DNA from: Candidatus Saccharimonadota bacterium
GTDB lineage: Bacteria; Patescibacteriota; Saccharimonadia; Saccharimonadales; Saccharimonadaceae
Direction: 5' to 3'
Length of the DNA: 40,079 nt
Assembly (NCBI GenBank): GCA_009778675.1
Contig: WRFU01000006.1
Coordinates: 1-40,079 of the forward strand
Shown in pieces: positions 1 to 7,206 of this stretch (position 1 is its first letter; the number at the start of each line of letters is the position of its first letter). The notes beneath the pieces were generated by a model. The model made no database searches. It saw only the letters and a list, made by a program, of their open reading frames with translations, and was not told the DNA's origin. The position numbers and the translations under genes are program-made.

Positions 1-1728
1 AAGCCGTACATTGGTTGGCTGGTATTATTAATCGCGGCCATCAGCGTGCAGGTTTGGGCGACGCTGCAACTGCCGAATTACATGTCGCACATTGTGAACG
101 ATGGTATCGTTGGCGGCGACCAGAATCTAATTTGGCAAAAAGGTGTTCAGATGGTAATTATTACCATTGTCGGTGGTATTGCCATGGTGTTGGCCAGTTA
201 CTTGGCGTCACGTATTAGCACGGGTGTAGCACGCGATTTACGCAAAAACACATTCGATAAAATCGAAAGCTTTAGCTTAAACGAAATCAATCAGTTTTCC
301 ACTGCCAGTTTAATTACCCGTACAACCAACGATATTCAGCAGATTCAGCAGGTGTTATTCATGATGTTGCGTATGGTGCTAATGGCGCCGATTATGGCTG
401 GTGGGGCAATTATTGAAGCTTTAAACAGCGCACCGAACATGACCTGGATTATTGCGCTAAGCGTCGTGATATTATTTGTTATTATTATAATTCTACTGAT
501 TGTGGCTTTGCCAAAGTTTACAATGCTGCAAAAATTAATTGACCGACTAAATCTAGTAACGCGTGAAAATCTAACTGGGCTTAGGGTCATTCGCGCCTTT
601 AATAACGAAAAGTACGAAGAAGACAAGTTTGGCACAGCTAACCAAGATTTGATGAAAGTTAACTTGTTTGTGAACCGGGTCATGGTGATAATGATGCCGC
701 TGATGACATTCATTTTTAACCTAACCACGCTGCTGATTATCTGGGTTGGTGCGCACTTGATTGCCGATGGCAACCTAGCGATTGGTAATATGATGGCCTT
801 CATGCAATACGCTATTCAGGTAATTATGTCGTTCCTAATGATTTCGATGGTCTTTATATTGTTGCCGCGCGCTCAAGTATCGGCCAAGCGTATTGTAGAA
901 GTGCTAGAGACTAAACTGTCAATTAAGCCGGCCGCTAAGCCGAAAACACCAAAAAACAATATGCATGGTGTGGTCGAATTTAAAGATGTGACATTCGCCT
1001 ACCCCGATGCTGATACGCCGGTGTTAAAAGGTATTTCATTTAAGTCGTTGCCTGGGCAGGTTACAGCGTTTATCGGCAGCACTGGTAGCGGTAAATCAAC
1101 TTTAATAAACTTAATCCCGCGGTTTTATGACGTAACTAAAGGCGCCGTGCTAGTAAATGGTGTAGACGTGCGTGATTTAAGCGCCAAGGTTTTAATGGGT
1201 AAAATTGGCTACATACCACAAAAAGGCGTGCTGTTTAGCGGCACGGTTAAAGATAACATTAATTATGGTAGTAACAAGGCCGATAGTAAACAAGTCCACG
1301 CCGCGGCCAAAGTAGCTCAGGCTTACAATTTTATCGAAAAGTTAGACGGCAAGTTTGATGCCCATATTGCCCAAGGTGGTCAAAATGTTAGTGGTGGCCA
1401 AAAGCAACGCTTAAGCATTGCCCGCGCTATTGCGCGTGATCCAGAAATTTATATTTTTGATGATAGTTTTAGCGCCCTAGATTTTAAGACCGACCGAGCC
1501 TTGCGCGAGGCACTAAAGCCAGTCACCAAAAATGCCGCAACGCTAATTGTAGCTCAACGTATTAGCACTATCGAAGACGCCGATCAGATTATTGTACTAA
1601 ACGAGGGTAAAATGGTGGGGCTTGGCACACACCAAGAATTAATGAAAACTTGCAAAGTTTACCAAGAAATTGCCCGCAGTCAGCTAAGCGAAGCTGAAAT
1701 CAAAAAGAGCTTGAAAGGTAAGAAATAA
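1..1728 (+). CDS. ABC exporter half-transporter, degenerate-site subunit (5' partial)
   Basis: This is a fused membrane-plus-ATPase subunit of a multidrug-type ABC exporter. The reading frame is open to base 1, so the gene begins upstream of the window and the GTG at 46 is internal. Several membrane helices occupy roughly the first 300 codons. The ATPase domain follows, with Walker A GSTGSGKST (1075-1101) and signature VSGGQ (1387-1401). The catalytic glutamate after Walker B is aspartate (IFDDS, codon 1462), and the H-loop histidine is glutamine (IVAQR). That combination is known from the degenerate half of heterodimeric exporters such as TM287/TM288. The next gene starts within its stop codon (TAATG), so the two are translationally coupled and probably heterodimerise. 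The substrate cannot be read from sequence. Confidence 0.95.
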   Translation, partial: KPYIGWLVLLIAAISVQVWATLQLPNYMSHIVNDGIVGGDQNLIWQKGVQMVIITIVGGIAMVLASYLASRISTGVARDLRKNTFDKIESFSLNEINQFSTASLITRTTNDIQQIQQVLFMMLRMVLMAPIMAGGAIIEALNSAPNMTWIIALSVVILFVIIIILLIVALPKFTMLQKLIDRLNLVTRENLTGLRVIRAFNNEKYEEDKFGTANQDLMKVNLFVNRVMVIMMPLMTFIFNLTTLLIIWVGAHLIADGNLAIGNMMAFMQYAIQVIMSFLMISMVFILLPRAQVSAKRIVEVLETKLSIKPAAKPKTPKNNMHGVVEFKDVTFAYPDADTPVLKGISFKSLPGQVTAFIGSTGSGKSTLINLIPRFYDVTKGAVLVNGVDVRDLSAKVLMGKIGYIPQKGVLFSGTVKDNINYGSNKADSKQVHAAAKVAQAYNFIEKLDGKFDAHIAQGGQNVSGGQKQRLSIARAIARDPEIYIFDDSFSALDFKTDRALREALKPVTKNAATLIVAQRISTIEDADQIIVLNEGKMVGLGTHQELMKTCKVYQEIARSQLSEAEIKKSLKGKK

Positions 1729-3863
1729 TGGCCGAGAATAAAACCGAACTTGAAGTCGAAACGGCGCAGCAGCCAAGACGGGGCATGATGCCCGGGCACG
1801 GCGGTCCAGGAGCCGCGGCGGCGCGTGGTTTAAGCAAGCCCAAGAACTTTGGTGCGACTGCTAAAAAGCTACTTGGCACGCTTAAAAGTTATCGTCTAAG
1901 TATCATTCTTACCATGGTGTTTGCGGTCATTGGCACTACCTTCACCATTGTCAGCCCGAAGATTTTAGGTAATATGACTAACCAAATTGTTGATGATTAT
2001 ATTTCTATTAAAGTTTATGACGAAGTTCACAAGCAATTGCCGGCTGGTTTAGTTTTGCCAAAAGGCACAACGGTCGAAAAATTACCAGCGCTGCTAGAAC
2101 AGATGGCCAAACAGCAAATCGAAGCCCAAATTGCTAGTGGTAAAATCACACCGCAGCAAGCGGCCGCTATGGCTGCTCAGCAGTCTAAGAGTAGCAAAGC
2201 TAGTCAGTTGCAACAAATGGCTAAGCAAGTCCCGGCCTACCAGATGGATCAAATCAAAAAATTAGATCTAAGTATTAAACCAACTATGCACTACGACGCC
2301 CTGGCTGGCATTGCTTTTTGGCTGATTTGCCTATACGTACTAAGCGCCCTATTTACTTATATACAGGGCTGGATTATTACTGATGTGACGCAAAAAATCA
2401 CTCTGAAATTCCGCCGCGATATTAGCACTAAAATCAACCGCTTGCCAATTAGTTACTTTGATCGTCACAGCTACGGCGATGTACTAAGCCGTGTGACAAA
2501 CGATGTCGACACTATTGCTCAGTCGCTAAACCAATCCTTGAGCCAAATTATCACTTCGATCACCACAATTTTGGGTATTTTAGTTATGATGATTACGATT
2601 AGCATCGCACTGACCGGCATTGCCGTGATTGTAGTGCCAATTAGCCTGATTGTGGTTGGGATTATCATTAAATACAGCCAAAAATACTTCCAGCGCCAGC
2701 AAGATCAGTTGGGTGACATTAATGGCCATATCGAGGAAACTTACGCCGGACACGTGGTAGTTAAAGCGTTTTCGGCGGAAAGTTTTGTTAATAAAAAGTT
2801 TACCAACATCAATGATTCACTGTACGAAAATGCTTGGAAATCACAATTCTTAAGTGGCCTGATGTATCCAATTATGAATATTATTGGCAACCTAGGTTAT
2901 GTTGGTGTGGCTGTAATGGGGGGCTGGCTGGCGATTAATGGTAAAATTTCGATTGGTGATATTCAGGCTTTTATCCAATATACTTCGCAGTTTAACCAGC
3001 CAATCATGCAGGTGGCACAAATTGGCGGCATTTTACAATCCACCATTGCGGCGGCCGAACGAGTGTTTGAATTCCTAGAAGAGCCCGAAGAAGCTAAAGA
3101 TGTTAAAAACGCTAAAACCCTAAAAAGTATCAAGGGCGAAGTGATTTTCGACAATGTTAAGTTTAGTTACGAAAAAGGCAAGCGCATTATTAAGGGCTTT
3201 TCGGCTCATATTCAACCTGGTCAGCAGGTGGCGATCGTCGGGCCGACCGGCGCTGGTAAAACTACAATGGTCAACTTATTAATGCGTTTTTATGATCCAG
3301 ACAGCGGCGATATCATGGTTGACGGCGTTAACACCCGCAACATGAAACGTAGTGATGTGCGCCAGATGTTTGGCATGGTGTTGCAAGATACCTGGCTGTT
3401 CAATGGCACAATCCAGGAAAATCTGCGTTACGGCGATCTGCAAGCCAATCAAGACGAGGTTAAAGTTGCTGCTAAAACAGCTCACGTTGATCATTTTGTG
3501 CACTCGCTACCACACGGTTACGATACGATTTTGGATGAAGATGCCGATAACATTAGCGCTGGCGAAAAACAGTTGTTAACCATTGCCCGCGCCATGCTGG
3601 CGAATGCCCCAATGATGATTCTAGACGAGGCTACCAGTAGCGTTGATACCCGCACCGAAATCTTGATTCAGCAAGCCATGGATAAATTGACCAAAGGCCG
3701 TACCAGTTTTGTGATCGCTCACCGCTTAAGTACCATTAAAAATGCCGATTTAATCCTGGTCATGAACGAAGGTGACATCATTGAACAAGGCAACCACCAG
3801 CAGCTGCTCGCTAAAAACGGCTTTTACGCCAACTTATACAATTCGCAATTTGTGGATAATTAA
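1728..3863 (+). CDS. ABC exporter half-transporter, catalytic subunit
   Basis: This is the 711-residue partner of the upstream ABC gene. It has an N-terminal Gly/Pro/Ala-rich cytoplasmic extension (about residues 15-40) and then the exporter membrane domain. An unusually long insert follows the first helix (about residues 85-185); it is Gln/Ala/Lys-rich and probably coiled coil, and should lie outside the cell. The ATPase domain has Walker A GPTGAGKTT, signature ISAGE in place of LSGGQ, an intact ILDEATSSVD and an H-loop histidine (IAHRLST). This half therefore supplies the complete Walker/Glu/His set, while its altered signature faces the degenerate partner site. Start ATG 1728 follows an AAAGGT ribosome site inside the preceding gene. 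A G-rich hairpin follows the stop. Confidence 0.95.
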   Translation: MAENKTELEVETAQQPRRGMMPGHGGPGAAAARGLSKPKNFGATAKKLLGTLKSYRLSIILTMVFAVIGTTFTIVSPKILGNMTNQIVDDYISIKVYDEVHKQLPAGLVLPKGTTVEKLPALLEQMAKQQIEAQIASGKITPQQAAAMAAQQSKSSKASQLQQMAKQVPAYQMDQIKKLDLSIKPTMHYDALAGIAFWLICLYVLSALFTYIQGWIITDVTQKITLKFRRDISTKINRLPISYFDRHSYGDVLSRVTNDVDTIAQSLNQSLSQIITSITTILGILVMMITISIALTGIAVIVVPISLIVVGIIIKYSQKYFQRQQDQLGDINGHIEETYAGHVVVKAFSAESFVNKKFTNINDSLYENAWKSQFLSGLMYPIMNIIGNLGYVGVAVMGGWLAINGKISIGDIQAFIQYTSQFNQPIMQVAQIGGILQSTIAAAERVFEFLEEPEEAKDVKNAKTLKSIKGEVIFDNVKFSYEKGKRIIKGFSAHIQPGQQVAIVGPTGAGKTTMVNLLMRFYDPDSGDIMVDGVNTRNMKRSDVRQMFGMVLQDTWLFNGTIQENLRYGDLQANQDEVKVAAKTAHVDHFVHSLPHGYDTILDEDADNISAGEKQLLTIARAMLANAPMMILDEATSSVDTRTEILIQQAMDKLTKGRTSFVIAHRLSTIKNADLILVMNEGDIIEQGNHQQLLAKNGFYANLYNSQFVDN

Positions 3864-3865
3864 AA

Positions 3866-3902
3866 GGGGCAAGGTTTTGCAATCTTTGCGAAGCCTATCC
3901 CC
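3866..3902 (+). terminator. hairpin after the ABC exporter operon
   Basis: Imperfect hairpin with GGGG and CCCC at its base and TTGCAA/TTGCGA inner arms, 3 bases after the stop of the catalytic ABC gene. There is no clean U-run, so termination is likely but not certain. The convergent YgjV-like gene ends just beyond it. Confidence 0.5.
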
Positions 3903-3912
3903 AGATAGGAAG

Positions 3913-4443
3913 CTAGGGCTTCTTCTTTGTCTTTTTAATTTTCAAAATGTCATATCTAATAATCGCCACTAATGTCGACACGGTAAAGAACGTATCAGAT
4001 ATTAGCAGCGAATAGGCACCGACCGAGCTGTCGTAAACCATCCAACAAATTATTAATATCAAAGTCAAAATTCTTAAGTTTTTTCCTTTTTTCTGAACAA
4101 TTGATAATGAATAAAGTGCGAATGCTAGTAGCGGCAATAAGTCAACAAATTGCCGAACAGAGAATACGCCAGTCGCTAGTGAAATTAAAATAAACACAAC
4201 AATTAGCGTTTTTGTAATCGGCTTTTTATGCTTATCATATCCATAAACTACTAAAGTTTGGATTATTGAAATTAAACTAACCAGCAGCCCAGACCAAGCG
4301 CCGATTAGTAAAAAATCGATACAATAAAACGCATTGGCTGCAATAAAAGCGATTAAAATATGGCGTTTCTTTTTTAACTGAATGCCGCCAATACTGATTG
4401 CTGAAGCGATTAATCCGGCAATCTGAGCGACTATCTCTGTCAT
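3913..4443 (-). CDS. YgjV-family inner membrane protein
   Basis: A 176-residue protein made almost entirely of short hydrophobic helices separated by basic loops (KKKR, KHKK, KKGK), with a lysine-rich C-terminus. The arrangement and the N-terminal pattern resemble the YgjV/Imp-YgjV family (Pfam PF10688), whose function is unknown. ATG 4443 is chosen because an extended -10 box (TGC TATAAT) on the minus strand ends 7 bases upstream, leaving no room for a ribosome binding site. It ends convergently against the ABC operon, 50 bp from its stop, and lies downstream of the DsbA-like gene on the same strand with its own promoter. The family call is by eye. Confidence 0.75.
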   Translation of the reverse strand: MTEIVAQIAGLIASAISIGGIQLKKKRHILIAFIAANAFYCIDFLLIGAWSGLLVSLISIIQTLVVYGYDKHKKPITKTLIVVFILISLATGVFSVRQFVDLLPLLAFALYSLSIVQKKGKNLRILTLILIICWMVYDSSVGAYSLLISDTFFTVSTLVAIIRYDILKIKKTKKKP

Positions 4444-4449
4444 TGGTTG

Positions 4450-4458
4450 ATTATAGCA
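4450..4458 (-). promoter_or_regulatory. extended -10 promoter of the YgjV-like gene
   Basis: The minus strand reads TGC TATAAT. The box ends 7 bases before ATG 4443, so the transcript should start at or within a base of the start codon. Confidence 0.7.
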
Positions 4459-4467
4459 CGCTTAAGA

Positions 4468-5205
4468 CTACGAGGCTGAGTCGTGTTTTGGTGGGGTTAT
4501 GTTGTACTTTTTTAGCTCTTTGTCGAGCAATTCACGAAACTTGGTGTCGTCGCTCCAAACATCGCTGCTAACCTCTTTGCCATTCAAATAAAAGCTAGGT
4601 GTACCCTGCAGATTGAACTTTTTAGCCGTAGCAGCATCAAAATTAAGTTTTTGGTCAATCCGCTTTTTAGTCGCATCGCCCGTGACATCTTTTTTAAGTT
4701 GATTCTTGTTGACACCCACCGTAGCAGCCAGGTTATATATATCATTCAACCGGTTATCAATACTACTCGAAATCCAAGTTTCTTGGTGTTCATACAGCGC
4801 ATCGTGCATTTTCCAAAAGACATCATTACCCTGTAAACTAGCTGCGATAGCAACAGTTGCAGCTGTCAAGGCATTAGGGTGCAGGCTAGGAATAGGATAA
4901 TTGCGGAACACAAACGCCACCTCGTCTTTATATTCTATACTCAAAGCATGAATTCGCGGGTAGGCATAGGCACAAGCACTGCACTCGTAATCGCCATATT
5001 CGATCAGCACCACTTTACTATCTTGTTTGCCATTCACCGAATCACCAATTTGACCATTTTGGGCACTAGGTCCAATAATTTTACCAATGTTTACATTTGA
5101 TATGTCTACTTTGGTCGCTTTGGGCGCTGCGACGTTAAAACCTACAATCACCGCCACAAATACGGCACAAACTAAACCAAAAATAATCCAAGTTTTCTTT
5201 CCCAT
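4468..5205 (-). CDS. membrane-anchored DsbA-like thiol oxidoreductase
   Basis: A 245-residue protein with one N-terminal membrane anchor (residues 5-25) and an extracytoplasmic thioredoxin-fold domain of the DsbA/Thioredoxin_4 type. The active site is GDYECSACAY (Cys75, Cys78). A cis-proline loop GTPSF lies near residue 205. It probably forms or shuffles disulfides in exported proteins, several of which in this window carry cysteine pairs. The start at 5205 is set by an extended -10 box (TGT TACAAT) ending 8 bases upstream. It is divergent from the CBS-domain gene; the two promoters lie back to back in a 52-bp gap. No VKOR or DsbB partner is seen nearby. Confidence 0.92.
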   Translation of the reverse strand: MGKKTWIIFGLVCAVFVAVIVGFNVAAPKATKVDISNVNIGKIIGPSAQNGQIGDSVNGKQDSKVVLIEYGDYECSACAYAYPRIHALSIEYKDEVAFVFRNYPIPSLHPNALTAATVAIAASLQGNDVFWKMHDALYEHQETWISSSIDNRLNDIYNLAATVGVNKNQLKKDVTGDATKKRIDQKLNFDAATAKKFNLQGTPSFYLNGKEVSSDVWSDDTKFRELLDKELKKYNITPPKHDSAS

Positions 5206-5212
5206 ATAGTCT

Positions 5213-5221
5213 ATTGTAACA
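5213..5221 (-). promoter_or_regulatory. extended -10 promoter of the DsbA-like gene
   Basis: Minus-strand TGT TACAAT, ending 8 bases before ATG 5205. It is back to back with the plus-strand promoter at 5243. Confidence 0.65.
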
Positions 5222-5242
5222 CAAAACTCTTAGCCTCATTTG

Positions 5243-5251
5243 TGGTACAAT
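5243..5251 (+). promoter_or_regulatory. extended -10 promoter of the CBS-domain gene
   Basis: TGG TACAAT ending 7 bases before ATG 5258. A leaderless mRNA is predicted. Confidence 0.65.
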
Positions 5252-5257
5252 ACCCAT

Positions 5258-6253
5258 ATGGTTTATGTGCTAATTCTAATTTATATTGTGATGGTAATTG
5301 TTTTTGGCGCTCGCCCTTTGCGTAGCAGTATGAGCCAGTTCGAACTAGAACGCCGAGCTAAAAAAGGCAATAAATCGGCTGCTGATATTTTAGCGCGCGA
5401 ACAACTACTGCCAGATGTTATGGTCCTAAGAAACCTTAAATTGGCACTGCTGACCATTTTATTTGTTTGCTTAGCTTATGTAGCCTACGATTTTGTAATG
5501 GCGCTACTACTAACTGGTTTGGTTTGGCTGTCGCTAGAGCCAATCAACAAAATTGGTATAGTCAAACAGTCGGTAAATAAGCTCTACCAAAGGGTTGAAC
5601 CGACAATCCTAAAGTACGTTGCCAAAGTTACCCCAGTGTTTAAATTCTTTCACACCGTCGGCCGGGAACTAGTGCCAAAGGTTGGCTCGAAAGAAGAATT
5701 AGCCGAAATCGTAGCTAATTTAGATGCCGAAGTTATACCAGTTTTAGAGCAAACGGCCTTATTGGAATTATTAGATTCTAGCGACAAACAGGTTAAGGAT
5801 ATTATGATACCAGCTAAACAAATTGAAACTGTTAAGGCCGATGAGTTGCTCGGGCCACTAGTGCTAGACAAACTGCATGGTACGGGGTTTTCGTGTTTTC
5901 CGGTGACAGACAAAGATATCAATCACGTGGTGGGTGTGCTTAATATCAAAGATTTGCTCGATCTTGATAGCAAAAAATCGGTCAAAGCCAAAACAGCTAT
6001 GGTAGGGGTGGTGCATTTTATCAGCCAAGATTATTCACTAGCCCGGGCTTTAAGTGCGGCTATAGACAACAATGCCCAATTTATGGTGGTGATTGACGAA
6101 AACCGTAAAACCACCGGATTACTGACGTTGCGCGATATTGTGACTGGCATTTTGGGCAAAGACATACTTAAAATAGACATCGATGATGACGAGCTAGTGG
6201 TAAGCAGTACCAACAAAACCTACAATAGCCCACCCGGCGGGGTAGACCTCTAG
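5258..6253 (+). CDS. CNNM/CorC-like membrane protein with CBS pair
   Basis: A 331-residue protein. The N-terminus has a hydrophobic helix (2-18) and a second hydrophobic stretch of one or two helices (about 63-98), simpler than a full DUF21 domain. A linker follows, then two tandem CBS motifs (about residues 180-235 and 245-300; KDIMIPAKQIETV, FPVTDKD, VGVLNIKDLL, FMVVIDENRKTTGLLTLRDIV). CBS pairs bind adenine nucleotides and regulate attached domains; CNNM/CorC proteins are linked to magnesium or sodium transport. The start is placed at 5258, not the GTG or ATG further upstream, because the -10 box ends at 5251. It is unclear whether the reduced membrane part transports anything. Confidence 0.8.
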   Translation: MVYVLILIYIVMVIVFGARPLRSSMSQFELERRAKKGNKSAADILAREQLLPDVMVLRNLKLALLTILFVCLAYVAYDFVMALLLTGLVWLSLEPINKIGIVKQSVNKLYQRVEPTILKYVAKVTPVFKFFHTVGRELVPKVGSKEELAEIVANLDAEVIPVLEQTALLELLDSSDKQVKDIMIPAKQIETVKADELLGPLVLDKLHGTGFSCFPVTDKDINHVVGVLNIKDLLDLDSKKSVKAKTAMVGVVHFISQDYSLARALSAAIDNNAQFMVVIDENRKTTGLLTLRDIVTGILGKDILKIDIDDDELVVSSTNKTYNSPPGGVDL

Positions 6254-6262
6254 CCATAACTA

Positions 6263-6297
6263 GGGAAAGTCCTTGTAATTCTTACAAGAGCTTTCCT
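6263..6297 (+). terminator. hairpin after the CBS-domain gene
   Basis: Two-tier stem GGGAAAG/CTTTCCT with CTTGTAA/TTACAAG above it, 9 bases after the stop. It has no long U-run. Confidence 0.55.
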
Positions 6298-6328
6298 ATG
6301 ATGTTTGCTGTTAACCCAAGTCCATTTC

Positions 6329-6354
6329 GTCATCCTGAACTTGTTTCAGGATCT
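6329..6354. repeat. REP-like palindrome, single copy
   Basis: ATCCTGAA (6332-6339) pairs with TTCAGGAT (6345-6352) around CTTGT, flanked by GTC and CT. The same element occurs twice, head to head, at 10615-10673. Very similar palindromes are widespread as intergenic repeats in bacterial genomes. Here it sits immediately upstream of the -35 box at 6360. Confidence 0.75.
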
Positions 6355-6359
6355 AATAC

Positions 6360-6388
6360 TTGACACAAACGCTAATCTGTGCTAGACT
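6360..6388 (+). promoter_or_regulatory. sigma-70-type promoter of the 6533 gene
   Basis: TTGACA (6360-6365), 17-bp spacer, TAGACT (6383-6388). The predicted start near 6395 leaves a leader of about 138 nt before ATG 6533, exceptional for this window. Confidence 0.65.
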
Positions 6389-6395
6389 TACAGAG

Positions 6396-6532
6396 TAACC
6401 GCATGCGGCCTTAATTTTTTGTTGCCTGCATGCAGGCAAATTCTTACTTTTGCGAATTTGCCTTTTGGCTACTTTCGCACTTTGACATAGGTTTATGTTT
6501 TGTTTCCAACCCGATTTGAAAGGAAAAAGTTC
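6396..6532 (+). promoter_or_regulatory. structured 5' leader, possible attenuator or riboswitch
   Basis: Within the leader, CCGCATGCGG is followed by a T-run at 6415-6420. Next comes a perfect 18-bp palindrome at 6422-6439. Its right half (AGGCAAATTC, 6434-6443) can instead pair perfectly with GAATTTGCCT (6454-6463), which is followed by TTT. The two pairings are mutually exclusive, as in transcription attenuators. The ribosome site GAAAGGAAAAAG precedes ATG 6533. No known riboswitch class was recognised. Confidence 0.45.
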
Positions 6533-7138
6533 ATGAAAGTAGTATTCACGGCTAACGAGATTTGCCACCCAAGTAATGATACTTTGAGCCTCGAAGATAT
6601 CTTCAGAGTCAAGCAAACCTTTTTGGCTGCATTCTCTCAAGAGATAAACGAGTATTGTCCGGCGACTTGCATCTTTGACGTTTGGTCAAATGGTCAAACG
6701 CCGCAGCTTGTAAATCGTTACAATATGGATTATCAAGTGGCAATCCCGCGTAATCAGCTTAAGGCCTGCGACAGTGACATAGAAAAAGCGATCGATGACA
6801 TCATTGCTAGATTCGACTTTGAAAGTGGCATGCATATCCGCAGCAACGGCGGCATAGTAGTGATTGAAGCTAGCCACGGGTGTCTGCTATACGGTTTTTC
6901 AACATGTGCCGATGTATCAGTCGCAAGCATCAATCACCTACTGATGGTTGTAGTCTGTACTTTGATGCACCTTGGTGTCCAAGACACAAAACTGCTTGAG
7001 TCAGTGAGTGTATTGCGGGAAAGGAATCCAGAGTCCTATAATTCGGCTACAGATATCGTCCTTGGTATAATTAATGATTATCCAGTTAAGGACTACTGGC
7101 TACGCCGACGGCCTGGTTCTATATTTTTTGAAGGTTAA
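6533..7138 (+). CDS. hypothetical cytosolic protein with structured leader
   Basis: A 201-residue soluble protein with no signal peptide or clear membrane helix, although VASINHLLMVVVCTLMHLGV is moderately hydrophobic. It has several cysteines and ends in an arginine-rich stretch (LRRRPG). The family is not recognised. ATG 6533 is preferred to 6500 because a strong purine-rich ribosome site (GAAAGGAAA) sits at the correct distance. It is monocistronic, between its own promoter at 6360 and the terminator at 7161. The long leader suggests control after transcription starts. The coding sequence looks genuine from its length and from the flanking promoter and terminator. Confidence 0.7.
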   Translation: MKVVFTANEICHPSNDTLSLEDIFRVKQTFLAAFSQEINEYCPATCIFDVWSNGQTPQLVNRYNMDYQVAIPRNQLKACDSDIEKAIDDIIARFDFESGMHIRSNGGIVVIEASHGCLLYGFSTCADVSVASINHLLMVVVCTLMHLGVQDTKLLESVSVLRERNPESYNSATDIVLGIINDYPVKDYWLRRRPGSIFFEG

Positions 7139-7160
7139 CTTATCAAATGTCAAAGGCGAG

Positions 7161-7184
7161 CCGCCCCTATGGGGCGGTTTTGCT
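7161..7184 (+). terminator. intrinsic terminator
   Basis: CCGCCCC (7161-7167) and GGGGCGG (7171-7177) around TAT, followed by TTTTGCTTTT. A strong terminator directly ahead of the aspS promoter. Confidence 0.85.
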
Positions 7185-7188
7185 TTTG

Positions 7189-7197
7189 TGCTATAAT
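7189..7197 (+). promoter_or_regulatory. extended -10 promoter of aspS
   Basis: TGC TATAAT (7189-7197), ending 10 bases before ATG 7207. The T-rich tail of the upstream terminator runs into this promoter. Confidence 0.65.
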
Positions 7198-7206
7198 ATT
7201 ACAGAT

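Noticed and set aside
6353-6640. Minus-strand open frame over the structured leader
   Set aside because: It overlaps the promoter, the leader palindromes and the start of the 6533 gene, with no coding signals of its own.
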